Origin: Tricholoma matsutake
Taxonomy: Eukaryota > Basidiomycota > Agaricomycetes > Agaricales > Tricholomataceae
DNA: 64,000 nucleotides
Reading direction: 5' to 3'
Assembly: GCA_026075535.2 (NCBI GenBank)
Contig: AP026547.1
Span: 434,001 to 498,000, forward strand
Shown here piece by piece: positions 41,295-52,009 of this stretch. A program made the position numbers and the translations under genes. The notes beneath the pieces were generated by a model. That model saw only the letters and a list, made by a program, of their open reading frames with translations. It did no database searches and was not told the DNA's origin. Each line of letters begins with the position of its first letter. Within the stretch, counting starts at the first letter, position 1.

Positions 41295-42040
41295 TTGTAT
41301 TGAATGATATGGGTTTGATGGACGCTGTTGAACTCACTATATAAAGTCACTATACTATATTAACCAACAACTACATTGTACACTGATTATTATACCTTAC
41401 AATAGACATGCATTAGGAATGTAATACAGACATTAGTAACGTTTGAAATGCAACGGGCACAGATGTGGCCATGGACACAGGGATGGACATGGGGATGGCC
41501 ATGGGGATGGCCACGGCATCGCCATCGGGCAGGGACATGGGAATGAGTGATATTAACCTATGAATACTATTGACTGTACATTGTATTATCTGTTTTGATG
41601 GATGCGGTCGAACTCACTATATATCTGTACATACTCTATTGATTAACCAATGACTACATTACTACTTTACTTGCTGTACTGTACAGATAGACATGCATTA
41701 AGAACATAGTACAGACATTAGTAATGTTTGAAATGCAATTGCAGGGAAGGGGACAGGGACGGGAGTGGGAGCGGGGATGGGAGTGGGGATGGGGACTACT
41801 GACTGTACACATTGTATTATCTGTTTCAATGGACGCCATCGAACTCACTATATATTTGTACATACTCTATTAATTAACCAATGACTACATTACTACTTTA
41901 CTTGCTGTACTGTACAGATAGACCTGCATTAAGAACATAGTACAGACATCAGTAATGTTTGAAATGCAATTGCAGGGAAGGGGACAGGGATGGGAATGGG
42001 GAAGCAGCACTGACATCAGAGCTTGACAGGACCACAAAAA
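41295..42040. repeat. Three-unit tandem repeat, period ~231-286 bp
   Basis: Three direct units start at about 41295, 41581 and 41812, each opening with TTGTAT(T). Each holds GAACTCACTATATA, TTAACCAA(C/T)(A/G)ACTACATT, GACATGCATTA or GACCTGCATTA, and GTTTGAAATGCAA in that order. Each ends in a GGGAATGG/GGGGATGG-rich stretch. The second and third are about 95 percent alike by eye; the first is diverged and has a longer G-rich tail. Confidence 0.85.
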
Positions 42041-42138
42041 CAATGATATTACTACAATGATGTGCATTATGAACAGAATACAGACAAAAGCTACATAGAT
42101 GTATTTATAATGAGTAAGGTATCAATTATCCTTCCACA

Positions 42139-42520
42139 TCACTGGGAATCAGCAGGGGGATCAGCCATAGCATCTGAGTGGGATGATGGCGTGATTTCTG
42201 AGAACCTCCTTTCGAATGATTTCAACTTATTTTCAACCCTTTCCTTCAAAATGGCATATGTTTTCAATGTTATATCTTGTTGTTCAAGCTTCTCCACCTC
42301 GGCCATGTACAGATGATGACTGGCATCCTTGTACGATGTGCCAAGCTGGTCTTGAAGGGCCTTCACTTTAGCATGGCAGCTCAACAACTCCCTGTCTGTC
42401 AAGTCCTGCAACAGGATGAACTAATGTAGAAACACAAATGAGGATGACACTTACTGGATCGGCAGGTAGGGTGAGCTGGTTGCAGGCCACCAGGTAGTAT
42501 GGCAGTGCTGATAGGTCGTC
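42139..42520 (-). pseudogene. Small coiled-coil protein gene, 3' exons
   Basis: Exon DLSALPYYLVACNQLTLPADP (about 42520-42455), a ~54-nt intron with GTAAGTG..TTGCAG, then DLTDRELLSCHAKVKALQDQLG..SYKDASHHLYMAEVEKLEQQ..LKTYAILKERVENKLKSFERRFSE ending at 42139. The last exon is a predicted coiled coil. The function is unknown to me; the sequence style is that of a high-copy basidiomycete family. Its first exon lies 1.3 kb away at 43861-44031, with a repeat in between. Confidence 0.55.
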
Positions 42521-43460
42521 TTCTCGGCTCAAGGACCGATTCAACACCTTAGCATCATTCTAATCACATCAGCTAACTCCTACGAGGTCCCAGACACAGC
42601 GCGACCAAGTCTATCGATCGCAATATCATATCAACTGCATCAAAACATCACCAGCGACATCGATCATATCAAGAGCCCACATTGCACAACCTTAGGACTA
42701 CCCCGAAAGCCCCTAAGATCCCTCTACATGACCATTGAACATCCCTGATCAACTTTGAACAGCCGCAACCGCAATCGAGCATCATCGAGCATCATCGATC
42801 GATATCGAGAGACTACAAGTGACATCAGGCGCTGCCTTCATTATCTAAATGGTGGAAGACCATGCACTAGGATGTATTCCAACTCATGCTCAAACCTGCT
42901 GATCATAGGTCAGCCTCATTCCAAGTCCCTATCGCGCACAGAACCCGCTGGACGCATTGTTGCGAGACTTAGCGCAGTTTATACACAAAGGACAGTCTCT
43001 TTTAGTTCTTTCCCTTTATTACTCTTTCATCATATGATATATATATCTTTCTTGTTCGGATTCCAGTCTCCTTTATGGCCTTGTGCCTTAACTCATATCT
43101 TTTGCCTCATGTTCTACACATGTTTCTCATTCCATTTTAGGAAGTTTCTTTAAAACATATAAAACTCTGTAGTATCTACTGGGAAAAAAAAAGAAATTGT
43201 CTTCACATATCATCTCGTATACAGTTCTAAGCATCCGATCAGCTTTCTAAAAACAATCTAAGTCTCTGTGGGTTTTCTCGATCGACGAGAAACCTCTGCA
43301 ATCGTTGCATCCTCGATCCTCCCTTGATCCTCTCATCATTAGTTCTAGCAACCCTTCCAACACTTCATAGCAGTTTGCCGCACCCTTCGTATACCATCAA
43401 CCTATCGAAAGGTCCCCATAATTTACATATCAACCATCGACAATAAAACTCATTCGCCGT
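42517..43460. repeat. ~0.95-kb dispersed repeat, copy 2
   Basis: Same sequence and orientation as 4885-5830, including CATTCTAATCACATCAGCTAACTCC and TCATATGATATATAT. It lies between two exons of a small coiled-coil gene. It diverges from copy 1 after about 43445. The following 400 bp (43461-43860) hold short imperfect repeats of CAGGAGTGGCCAGGATA near 43741-43825 and nothing else I can assign. Confidence 0.75.
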
Positions 43461-43860
43461 TGATCTCATCGATCGCCCTCGATATTGATCGATACTCAAT
43501 CGGACCATGACAAATGCCTTCATCTTGCATAACACTACCTTCATGACTAGTGTTAACTAGTAATCTTATCAGAGGTTTGACCACAAACTTTCGGAACGTC
43601 TCACAACCCTCCTCTGACTCGTCGCAACATCATCGATTGCCTCATCAGCAGTTCTGGTGGTTTTCCTGGGTTGAGCAGCATCAGCGCGGTCATGTTGCCA
43701 GACTGCAAATTGATCATAATGTCAGTTGGGATAGACAAGACACAGGAGTGGATAGAGAGACAGGAGCAGCCAGGATACAGGAGTGGCCAGGATACAGCAG
43801 TGGCCAGAGACACGGCAGCAGCCCTTAACTTCAACCTGATTTGAAATAAACGAAGCTTAC

Positions 43861-44031
43861 CCCTCCATCCACATTACGGACATCAAGTTCCAACTTCTGG
43901 TGATAGGCATTCATTGCCTGATGAGTGGTGGGAATCATAAAGTGGGGCACTAAATAGTGGTGCCCATCGTCAGCTCAGATAGGGACATAGCCATCTAGAA
44001 CATTGCCTTGCGTTTGCTGCTGGTCGCTCAT
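43861..44031 (-). pseudogene. First exon of the interrupted coiled-coil gene
   Basis: ATG at 44031 on the minus strand starts MSDQQQTQGNVLDGYVPI, one stop (TGA), then ADDGHHYLVPHFMIPTTHQ and NAYHQKLELDVRNVDGG. It ends at a GTAAGC donor (43860-43855). The frame continues logically into the exon at 42520, so the repeat between them lies in or next to the intron. The stop is compatible with a CGA-to-TGA change. Confidence 0.55.
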
Positions 44032-44399
44032 TGTGGATGGATGAATGTAACAGAGGTTATAATGTGCATCTAATCTAGTGATCAGATATTGATGCTATTT
44101 GTTTGGCCTTGATGAACACATGTGATGGTTGATTTTCATTGTTCCAACTTTCGTTGACTTTCAAACCCCATCACACCCATCCCTGTTCCCATCCCCGCCC
44201 TGACTCATCTCAACATGAAGGTTACAGCTCAACAAGTCCTCAGCCACATCAGCCAGATCAAGCAGGCTGTTATAAATGGCCTTCAAACATGAAACATCAA
44301 GGCTGTCATGAGGGAACAAAAATGGGCACTTGTAAGTAAAACACTATCAGGATGACAGTGGGACTAATATACTGTAGAACAGATTATTTTCATGGCAAA

Positions 44400-45000
44400 G
44401 ACAGGATCTCGGGGAGGATTTGAAAGCGGCATTTGGTCCCAAGTCTTTCTTGTGGGGTTTTTGGGTAGCATGGGGAAGTTCTGATAGAACGGGAGATGAG
44501 ATTTTCATGGAAGGTCAGCTGTGTGCGATGAAGAAATTCAACAAGAAAGGTGGGATTTTGGGAACCTCAGGGGTTTTGGCATTGGGAGTGGGAGGTGGAG
44601 CGGCTGCTGGTCCTTCAAGATCAGGAGTGGGAGCAGCAGGTGGTTCAACAAGTTAAGTTTCTTTGTCAATGTTTAGTTCAGCATGCTTACCTAGTTCGTC
44701 ATCAGAATTCTCAATATCCATGGACATACTGGATTGGGAGTTGGAATCAGTATCATCATCAATATCCACAACACTGGGCCATTGTTTCTTTGTGAGGTCA
44801 ACATCAGGATCAGACATCATAGAACTTGTGCTATCGATGTCATCCCCTTTTGGTATGTGCTTCGACTTCTTTTGTTGCACTGTGCTGAGGGCAGCACTCG
44901 CCTTTCATTTGACCTTTTTAAGAGTTGAGCTGGCCTTTGATGCAAGAGACTTAAAGGATTTTGAACTCATTGTTGACTGGTTATCGCCCTTTTTTCGTCA
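44400..45000. other. Weakly coding region, unassigned
   Basis: The minus strand at 45000-44690 encodes a Ser/Lys then Ser/Asp-rich stretch (KSFKSLASKASSTLKKVK, DDIDSTSSMMSDPDVDL, DIDDDTDSNSQSSMSMD) ending at a GTAAGC donor. The plus strand at 44420-44656 has a Gly/Ala-rich frame. Either may be a fragment of a transposon-associated gene; I cannot choose. Confidence 0.25.
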
Positions 45001-45129
45001 TGGTGGACTGTTCAGTTTTTTATTTGCAATAGTTGTATATGTTTGTGGTGCTGTACAGTCTCATTTCATGCCACTGGTCATGTGGCTACTTGCAGATTCA
45101 GGTACCAAGTAGCTGAACTATTCTTTACA

Positions 45130-45250
45130 ATCTTGTGGTACTGCCTAGGGGAATGGGTTGAGCACAGGTTACGGGTCACTGGAGTGTGACCTATACCCGC
45201 ACCTGTGGGTACCCATACCCATGACCCGCATGGGTTACCCATACCCATCC
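45130..45250. repeat. GGGTA/TACCC word island 2
   Basis: Dense GGGTAC, ATACCC, GGGTCA and ACCCGC words on both strands. It begins exactly where the 3' end of the Harbinger-like transposase gene (minus strand) breaks off. Confidence 0.65.
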
Positions 45251-46394
45251 TATAGCCTATTTGCACCTTCATCATGGTCAATTTCTTGAATAAAATTCTG
45301 GAGAGCACACAGAGCAGCAGGAATGTGAGCCTGAAAGGCAAGGGGATAATGAGGAGGGAGAAGGAGAATCCGGAAGCATTGCTTGAGCACTCCAAAAATA
45401 TGCTCAATAACATTGTGTGCCTGAGCATGACGAAGGTTGAATAATTCCTTTGCATTCATTGGGCTATAGGATTATAACAAAACATTAAATACATCAGACA
45501 AGGCACATACCGAACACCTGCAGCACCCCACTCCTGAAGATGATACTGAACACCATGGAAAAGAACAAGAAGTTCCTTGCAATGAGGATATCCTGCATCT
45601 GCAAGATAATAGAATCCTTCGGGTACTGAAAACCCTTTTGCCAATGCATCAGCCCAGACCTGACCATCAGTTGCAGAACCTTCCCAGCCTGTAAGAATGT
45701 ATGTGAAGAGCATGTCAAAGTTACATATGCAGAGACAGTTCTGTGAAAGAAAGCCTTTTTGATTCCAGTAGAGACTTTGGAGAGCAGCGGGTGGAGAGAG
45801 GGGCATATGGGTACCATCAATCGCTCCAAGGCATCCTTGGAGGAAAGGCCATAGTTTTCCATCATCATAAATCCTGTGAGAGACAGGATCATTGGGGGTT
45901 GAACATCAAAAATATTGGCCATAAAGGGGTTGAGATGAGAAGATGATGGTCATTTTTCAAAAGTATCTGTGGTCAGATTGGTATATAGATTGTCATCACC
46001 AATGATCACAATACCCACTTGGAAATTGTCCCATTTGCACACTGAAATTGCTCTCCAACATGACATATAGATAAGTCAGTGACTGATGTATAGAGAAAGA
46101 TAACAAGCTGTGCCTCAAGCATTACATATCTAGTATCACCATGGCCCATTGACCGCAGTTCTCTGATCAGAGCATGGAAAACCTCCTTGTGAACTCTGAG
46201 TTCAGTATGAATGCACTCAGGATGACTGTGCAGCAGCTCTTGAAGCCAAGCATAGCCGGACAGGATCGATGTGTGATATGGCTCTTTCATGTGATAGCAA
46301 AGAATTAGATGCATGAGTGTCAGCAAGAGCAGTGACAACTGTAATGTGATTGCAAAAATAATGCTGCATTGTTGCTTGGGCTGAATCCATTGCA
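45250..46394 (-). pseudogene. PIF/Harbinger-type DDE transposase, broken
   Basis: Minus-strand blocks match the intact transposase at 53.5-54.8 kb: EPYHTSILSGYAWLQELLHSHPECIHTELRVHKEVFHALI (about 46300-46170), HVGEQFQCANGTISK, then LGAIDGTHMPLSPP (first catalytic Asp), ILTGWEGSATDGQVW (second Asp), YLADAGYPHCKELLVL, and ELFNLRHAQAHNVIEHIFGVLK (Glu). Four stops and frame changes break it. No TIR was found and the gene ends at GGGTA island 2, so the element is truncated. The Myb-like partner gene is missing. Confidence 0.85.
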
Positions 46395-46609
46395 ATAATA
46401 ATGTAGTTGTTATCTACAATGAAAAATTTGATTGTTATCTACACGATGCACGTGATGAGAATTCAACGTCCGACAGCAATGACAATGGGAAACCCAGCAG
46501 ATACAAACATGTTACTTTGGGAATCGGAAATTTCCCGTGCAGCTGAACGGGGGAGCCCTTTGCCCGTGAATCCGTGATGCAATTACTTAATTTAGTCAGT
46601 TCCACCATT

Positions 46610-46641
46610 CCCTAACCCTAACTGCTAACCAAACCCTAACC
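46610..46641. repeat. Short interstitial telomere-like motif
   Basis: CCCTAACCCTAAC (46610-46622) and a further CCCTAACC (46634-46641), the common fungal telomere unit TTAGGG in complement. With only about three units this may be chance or a repaired break. Confidence 0.45.
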
Positions 46642-46649
46642 GAACAGCT

Positions 46650-47329
46650 CTAACAGGTAGAGCCTAGATAATTAATACCAAAAAATGAATGAATTCATCC
46701 AAAGTTTGGCCGTTTTTGTCTGGACGGATTTTGGTCCGTTTTGTCTGGAATGCATCTAAAGGCTAATAATAAGAGAGATGCGGGATAGTGATGCATCACT
46801 CCCCGTACACTTAGTATCGCTCTACTTGCACCACGATTGTGATAACTATCGGTGTTTGATGCATCACTCTCACAGGATTGGGTGTCGAGGCCGCCTGAGG
46901 CCGGCCAAGTACAGGAACGAACAAAAGTGCATTCGATTCTTATCGCGAGTTCGATTGCAAGCGCCGACTATGCCAGACGGGAAAGGGTTCGACATATTCG
47001 TATGTGACTTCTACTCGATCAGAGAAATTTGTCAGGAACTCGAACTTGGTGAATGAAGATCTAGATCGTCAATACGTCATTCACTGGCGATCAGTTGTTT
47101 CCGTTGTCAAAAACCAGAGTACATCATCTTTTCCAAAAACCCGGTGTTGTAGGATCATTATGTATCCATGCTGTGTGAGACGTTCTCTCCATCCTGTTCG
47201 AAGTAGATGTTTACTCACCCATCCCTTGTATCTCGGTGGGAATAATCCCAAGTCGGAAACTAGGGACAGTGCACGACGTTGAGCTTATATGAACAAGCTG
47301 TCGACACACAAGTTCCCACTAACTACGCT
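46650..47329. other. Upstream region of the P450 gene
   Basis: No repeat or convincing second gene. It probably carries the P450 promoter. I see no clear TATA box. Confidence 0.3.
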
Positions 47330-49207
47330 ATGCTGAACTTACCTGTCGGATGGCAATTCATACTCCCGATCCTCGTGATCGTTGCTCTCATCAAACGGGC
47401 ACTCACTCCTCCCGCTGAACTTCGTCATCTGCCAAGGGCTCCTATCATCCCGCTATTATGGAGTTACGCATCTGGAGAAGTCGAAGATGTTCGTATCAAG
47501 CGCCTTCTTCTACCCTTTTCAAACGAGAAGGGAGAAGGAGTCGTACTTGTGTACGCCCTCGGACGTTGGATCGTTCACGTACTTGACCACCAGGTATGGA
47601 GGAATCTTTGAACACCTGATGATTTTACTCACTCCCCTTATAGATCGCCAAAGACTTGTCGGATAACATTAGCCTCTGGCCGAAGGAGAAACCTCCCGGT
47701 TCGTACGCTGCGCATCTCTCCTAAACTAATCGTGACCGTGACGCAATTACAGATGAGATGTTGCTCTGGAGGTTCGTCGGAAGAACCAATGTCATTCTCT
47801 CCAACGGGATGCCTTGGACCAGACACTCGCACGTTGTTAAATCCGCACTCTCGAGGAATCTTCCTATATATCAATTTGTATCGTTGGCCAATAAGCTATT
47901 CAAGAAGATGGGAAACGGCGGGCTGATTCGATGGGACGATTACACGATGGTAGCGTTTATCTTGAGTCCCTGCTCGGTTGCTTGATGACGACAATCAATA
48001 GCGCTTTGCCCTTGACGCTGTTGGAACAACTGCCATCGGACACGATTTCCACGCAATTGAAGATGACCACAGCCCCTTCGTTCAACAATACAACGACGTT
48101 ATGGATGCCTTAGCTGATCCTCTGCAAGTAGATTTAAATTCAATCTTGTAATCCATACTAAGCATTTTCTCCAGATTCCTCGTCTTCCCTAAGCTCGAGA
48201 GGTGGTTCCCGCGTCGCAAGGTAATCTCCAAGATCGACAACCTGGTTTCGAAGTTCCAGGGTATTCTAGAGCACAAGAAAGAGAACAAGGGGAACGATAT
48301 GCTCACCTACATGCTGGAAGAGCCTGGGATGACGGATGAAGAGTATCGAGATAACATGTATGTTACCTCGCCACTGTCTTTCAAGCATGTCGAGCTCACC
48401 ACAAACTGTTACAGGGTCGTATTTTTCATCGCTGGTCATGTGTGTATCCTTCGAGTCTTTGGTTTTGTCGTTCTGTTATCCTGACAACTTTGCGACAGGA
48501 TACTACAGCTGGTGCCATGTCCAGCTTCGTTTACTATCTGGCGAAGTACCCAGATCTCCAGAGACGGGCACGCGAAGAAGTTTTATTGGCGCTCGGAAAC
48601 GATGAACCAAACTTAGCCAACCTGCGTCAATTGAATTTCGTTCAAGCCTGTATTCGGGAGTCATTGCGCATTAATACTCCCATTGTAAGTCATCGCCTAG
48701 AGTTCCTTGAACATCGTTTCAATTTTTAGATTTTCAGACTTACATGGTACCCCGTTCATGCGAACACGCCGCGAATTTAAAAGCATCAAACGGGAAGACC
48801 TACCATCTTCCTCCCCGAACTTCTGTTATATTGAATATCACTTCTATCCATCACAACGAGAACTACTGGCCAAACGCCAGATCCTTCCTTCCCGAACGAT
48901 TCTTGGGCAAGTCGGAGAAGGACGAGGTTCGCGTGGACGCCAGTCTATGGCTGTAGGCATCATCTTTGGGAAAATACGAGCCTTTGACTGACGTATTTTC
49001 AGCCCCTTCGCCCTCGGTCCCCGTCAATGTCCCGCTCGTAACTTTGCAATGTACGAACTCAGGACTTTAGCCGCGCTTCTCCTTCAAAACTGGGAATGGA
49101 CCTTACCGGAAGATTCTCCGCATAAGACCTATCCGAAGAATGGACCATCTCCATTTGCTCTCAGCTTACCGAAGGATATGTATATCAACTTCACCAAAAG
49201 GAAATAA
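47330..49207 (+). CDS. Cytochrome P450 monooxygenase, nine exons, complete
   Basis: Exons: 47330-47593, 47644-47698, 47753-47949, 48002-48123, 48175-48357, 48415-48439, 48499-48684, 48738-48952, 49003-49207; spliced length gives 483 residues. An N-terminal membrane anchor (WQFILPILVIVALI) is followed by a Pro-rich hinge (LTPPAELRHLPRAP). Family motifs: I-helix AGHDTTAGAM (the oxygen-binding threonine), ExxR in CIRESLR, PERF in FLPERFLG, and the heme loop PFALGPRQCPAR with the axial Cys. The usual Gly after Cys-x is Ala here. It would be an ER-bound monooxygenase using a P450 reductase; the substrate cannot be read. Intron 4 appears to be GC-AG (GCAAGT at 48124); a GT at 48128 would break the frame. 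Every exon stays in frame, unlike its neighbours. The ATG chosen is the first in frame that gives a full anchor. Confidence 0.93.
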
Positions 49208-49310
49208 GTCTTCGTAGAGCACACGATCTCCCTGTCATTTTGTCATGTTATTTCTGTAATGAATATGATTCTTTCAAAACTTTCACAACAATACACCTGC
49301 GGAAGCCATC

Positions 49311-50202
49311 CAAAAGTCCAAGGGGGCACCAGGATCAAAATGCCGGACTGGAACCTGGTTAGTTAGTCCAACTGGAGGCCGCGAAAAAAAAAAATGGACC
49401 TCTCCAGAATAGGACTTCTAAACATCAATTTGAGGCTAATAGAACCTTTCTACAATATATAAAACATGTATAGAAGGTTTTCCATAGCATCTGAGTAGCA
49501 GAAGAGGTGAAATAAACTGATTTAAACTGGGATTCACAATTTATGAGTGATCGAAAACACTGATCCGCACCACAAACGGTATCTTTGCGGTATCTAAGCA
49601 ATTTGAAGCCTATTGAATGTTGCCTACACCTTACTCAACAGTGCCAAAGAGTTTTTGTATTTATTCTGGGGTCTAAAAAAGTATTTACTTATTCTCGTTG
49701 AACAGGAAAGCAAAAAATATAATTGATTATGGCAGTGAAAACCAAAACAATGTGGATAGCGAGGCAATTGATGCGAACTCAACCTTGCATCATACAGCCA
49801 CAACTGAGTTTCAAGCAGTTCCCAAAGAATCTGGGTGGTCGAAGCGCAAGAGAATTCTGCGACAACTAGGAGACGCCCTGAATGGGTGTCTTTGCGGATC
49901 AGTCCTCAATAGTACAATGGATGGCATACTAAACTGCAAACAAGCCAGTTGTGAGACTCAGTGGGTAAGCACGGCTTGACACTTGATCTGAGTTCTCAGT
50001 GATTGACAACTCACTCTATATGTCCAGTATCATCTTCGGTGCGTGGAACTTGAGCAAGAACCACGAAATTGGGGGAAACGGTCACGAAGATGATGTCATA
50101 TTACTAAATATAGACATGTTCCTGATTATGTAAGTTAGTTAGTCCACCGAAAATGTCCTTAGCAAAAAAATCTTTTGATCCCGGTGCCCCCTTGCAAAAG
50201 TC
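49311..50202. mobile_element. Non-autonomous hAT-like (or KDZ-like) element with 8-bp TSD
   Basis: Perfect 8-bp duplication CAAAAGTC at 49311-49318 and 50195-50202 flanks TIRs that match at 21 of 22 bases: CAAGGGGGCACCAGGATCAAAA at 49319-49340 versus TTTTGATCCCGGTGCCCCCTTG at 50173-50194. Eight-bp duplications are made by hAT and by Kyakuja/Dileera/Zisupton transposases; CAAGG fits the hAT TIR rule YARNG. Element length is 876 bp, too short for a transposase. It carries a PHD-like finger gene fragment and sits about 100 bp after the P450 stop codon. Confidence 0.85.
49698..50090 (+). pseudogene. PHD-like zinc-finger fragment inside the TIR element
   Basis: Two exons: one ending CLCGSVLNSTMDGILNCKQ..SCETQW, then an intron 49966-50029 (GTAAGC..TCCAG), then YHLRCVELEQEPRNW. 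This gives the C-x-C..C..C..W-x-H-x-x-C order of a PHD finger (a module that reads histone H3 tails). The final C-x-x-C pair is missing: the frame goes straight to GKRSRR and a stop, so a small deletion probably removed it. The N-terminal part (KESGWSKRKRILRQLG) is basic. Confidence 0.6.
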
Positions 50203-50640
50203 ATCCATCATTTGAGAGTCCAAATAAACAATCAAGTGAGAACCGTGCATCGCCAGGCTGTGCATCTTGTTTATCAAACATTGTTTCTTCGTTCATTTGG
50301 ACGAGATCATTTCGGGTTATGGTTTGGTTATGGTATCTACATGTATGGAGGAATTCGAGAGACTGAATGAAGAAACGAAGCGTTTATATGGGATATTCGA
50401 AAAGTACATTCAACGAAACATAATAATAGATCGGACCAAGTCCCGAAGATCGGTTCGCATGTCACGAAAACTGGCCTTGAGTTTTCCGCTGAAGTGACCT
50501 TGATAAACAAGGTAATGGTATAGCTACGATGTTACTCTTTTCTTCAAACTTCACGATCATGATTGCGGATCAATCATGATAATTTATTTACTCCGTGTGA
50601 AGTTGTCGAATGCATCCGGACGTTCTTGTGCAAAGTTTGA
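50203..50640. other. No gene seen
   Basis: Continuation of the sequence interrupted by the TIR element. A plus-strand frame of 76 residues (MVSTCMEEFERLNEETKRLYGIFEKYIQ, 50267-50497) has protein-like composition but no recognisable family. Confidence 0.3.
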
Positions 50641-50679
50641 GCCAAGTCTGGCCCAGCCTCCTACCCATGGCCCTCTGGA

Positions 50680-50723
50680 AAAGGTGGACCCCAAAATGGA
50701 TTGGCGACGTAGCGGAGAGGCTA
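50680..50723 (-). repeat. Ngaro-type B2 repeat
   Basis: AAAGGTGGACCCCAAAATGG..GCGACGTAGCGGAGAGGCTAA, identical in its core to B1 at 51398-51442. GCGGAGAGGCTAA is then repeated once. It marks the outer 3' end of the element. Confidence 0.8.
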
Positions 50724-50799
50724 AGCGGAGAGGCTAATACATGACAACAAAATATGTATACTATTTCTAACAAAACAAAATAAAAAAGGGTGAGGAGGG

Positions 50800-51397
50800 T
50801 GGGCCGCGAAAAAAAGCGAAACCGATTCGAAGAACGAGACGAGGCCTGGAGGGCACCCGTGTGAGCAATAAACAAAGAATTGATCCGAGAATCGAATTGC
50901 TCACTGTGAGGATTCAACCGAGTGAAGTAGCAAAGCTAACTGTGCAGTTGAATCCTGTGAAGCAAGAATGTGAGTTTATTGACATGAGAGCAAGGGAAAG
51001 ATCTCACAACGAAGATGACTGTCAATGTAAGAGCGAAGCTCAAAGGCGAGGCCAAGATTGACAACCTCTGAGAGGTGAGATAAAATCCTGTGAGGAGCAC
51101 GAAAGGCTCACCTGTGTTGCTTGTAAACGAGATGGGAGTCGAGAAGCAACACAAGGAACCCCTAATCGTGCCAGAAACTGTCTACGATCAGGCATCGGCT
51201 AGACTCTAGCACCTGACCAAGATGGCACGAGAAGAGGGGGTTTTGAGCGGAGCTCGGCGTGGATAGCGAAGCTAGATATGCGAAATGGTTTTGAATGGCG
51301 CAGAGGCCTACGAAAAGCCTCCTTACCCCTGGAACCCATCTTTGCGATGACCTCTGCTGCATGGATCAAACGAGAGGTAGCGCAAATGGAGGTCCAC
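50800..51397 (-). repeat. Ngaro-type A2 repeat
   Basis: About 550 bp are a direct copy of 59175-59728 (for example GCGAAACCGATTCGAAGAACGAGA, broken here only by point changes, and TTATTGACATGAGAGCAAGG). A2 extends about 45 bp further than A1 toward B1, so A1 has lost its outer end. Confidence 0.85.
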
Positions 51398-51442
51398 AAA
51401 GGTGGACCCCAAAATGGATTGGCGACGTAGCGGAGAGGCTAA
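51398..51442 (-). repeat. Ngaro-type B1 repeat
   Basis: 45-bp core identical to B2, lying between the end of the recombinase gene and A2 as expected for a split direct repeat. Confidence 0.8.
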
Positions 51443-51526
51443 AAATGAGCTGATGATGATGTGTGTGGGGGTGGTGGAGGTGTGAGAGAGATGTAGAGCG
51501 AGGAGCCATGATAGAGTGTCTGTCAA

Positions 51527-51895
51527 CCCTGCTGATGCACACGGATTGCGGCCAATTGTTGTGCAGCCCTGACAGCAGGGTTTTCTCGAATGTAAATTTT
51601 CCATGCCTCAGATGACCACCATCCAATCGCCTGAATGATTGTTTCTGAAACTCCCACGCTTGCCAGAAAAGTCGCGTAGCCGGCACGAGGTGAGTGTCCA
51701 CCAAAACGACAGTCAAGGACGGCAAAGAACTTGACGTCAAACCATGATCATGTTGGGTGTGCACCATTTTCTCGTAGAAACAGAGCCACTTTTGCGCCAT
51801 CCTGACTGTCGCGAAGAGACACAAATTCTTGTAGAAGGAAGATCGGGTTGGCAACATCTTGCGACATGAACAGCACATCCGTTCCGCAATAGAAC
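51527..51895 (-). pseudogene. Tyrosine recombinase, C-terminal catalytic half
   Basis: The frame starts right after the Harbinger insertion with CGTDVLFMSQDVANPIFLLQ and contains the hallmark GHSPRAGYATFLASVGVS (H-x-x-R), then IIQAIGWWSSEAWKIYIRENP with the Trp/His position and the nucleophile Tyr. One in-frame TGA precedes SWFDVKFF. This is the missing end of the recombinase whose N-terminal half is at 54925-55568. Confidence 0.85.
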
Positions 51896-52009
51896 TAAGA
51901 GGGTGGTCGGCAACCCGAAACTGAGAATTTTTCGCATGTATTCTGGCTGCATTGCCGAGCAGCCAGATTGGTCATTTTGTGACACATGTGTGACACCACA
52001 ATCCTCACC

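Noticed and set aside
49698..50090. An intact PHD-finger gene of the host
   Set aside because: The last Cys pair is missing, a stop follows, and the fragment lies wholly inside a TIR element with a target duplication.
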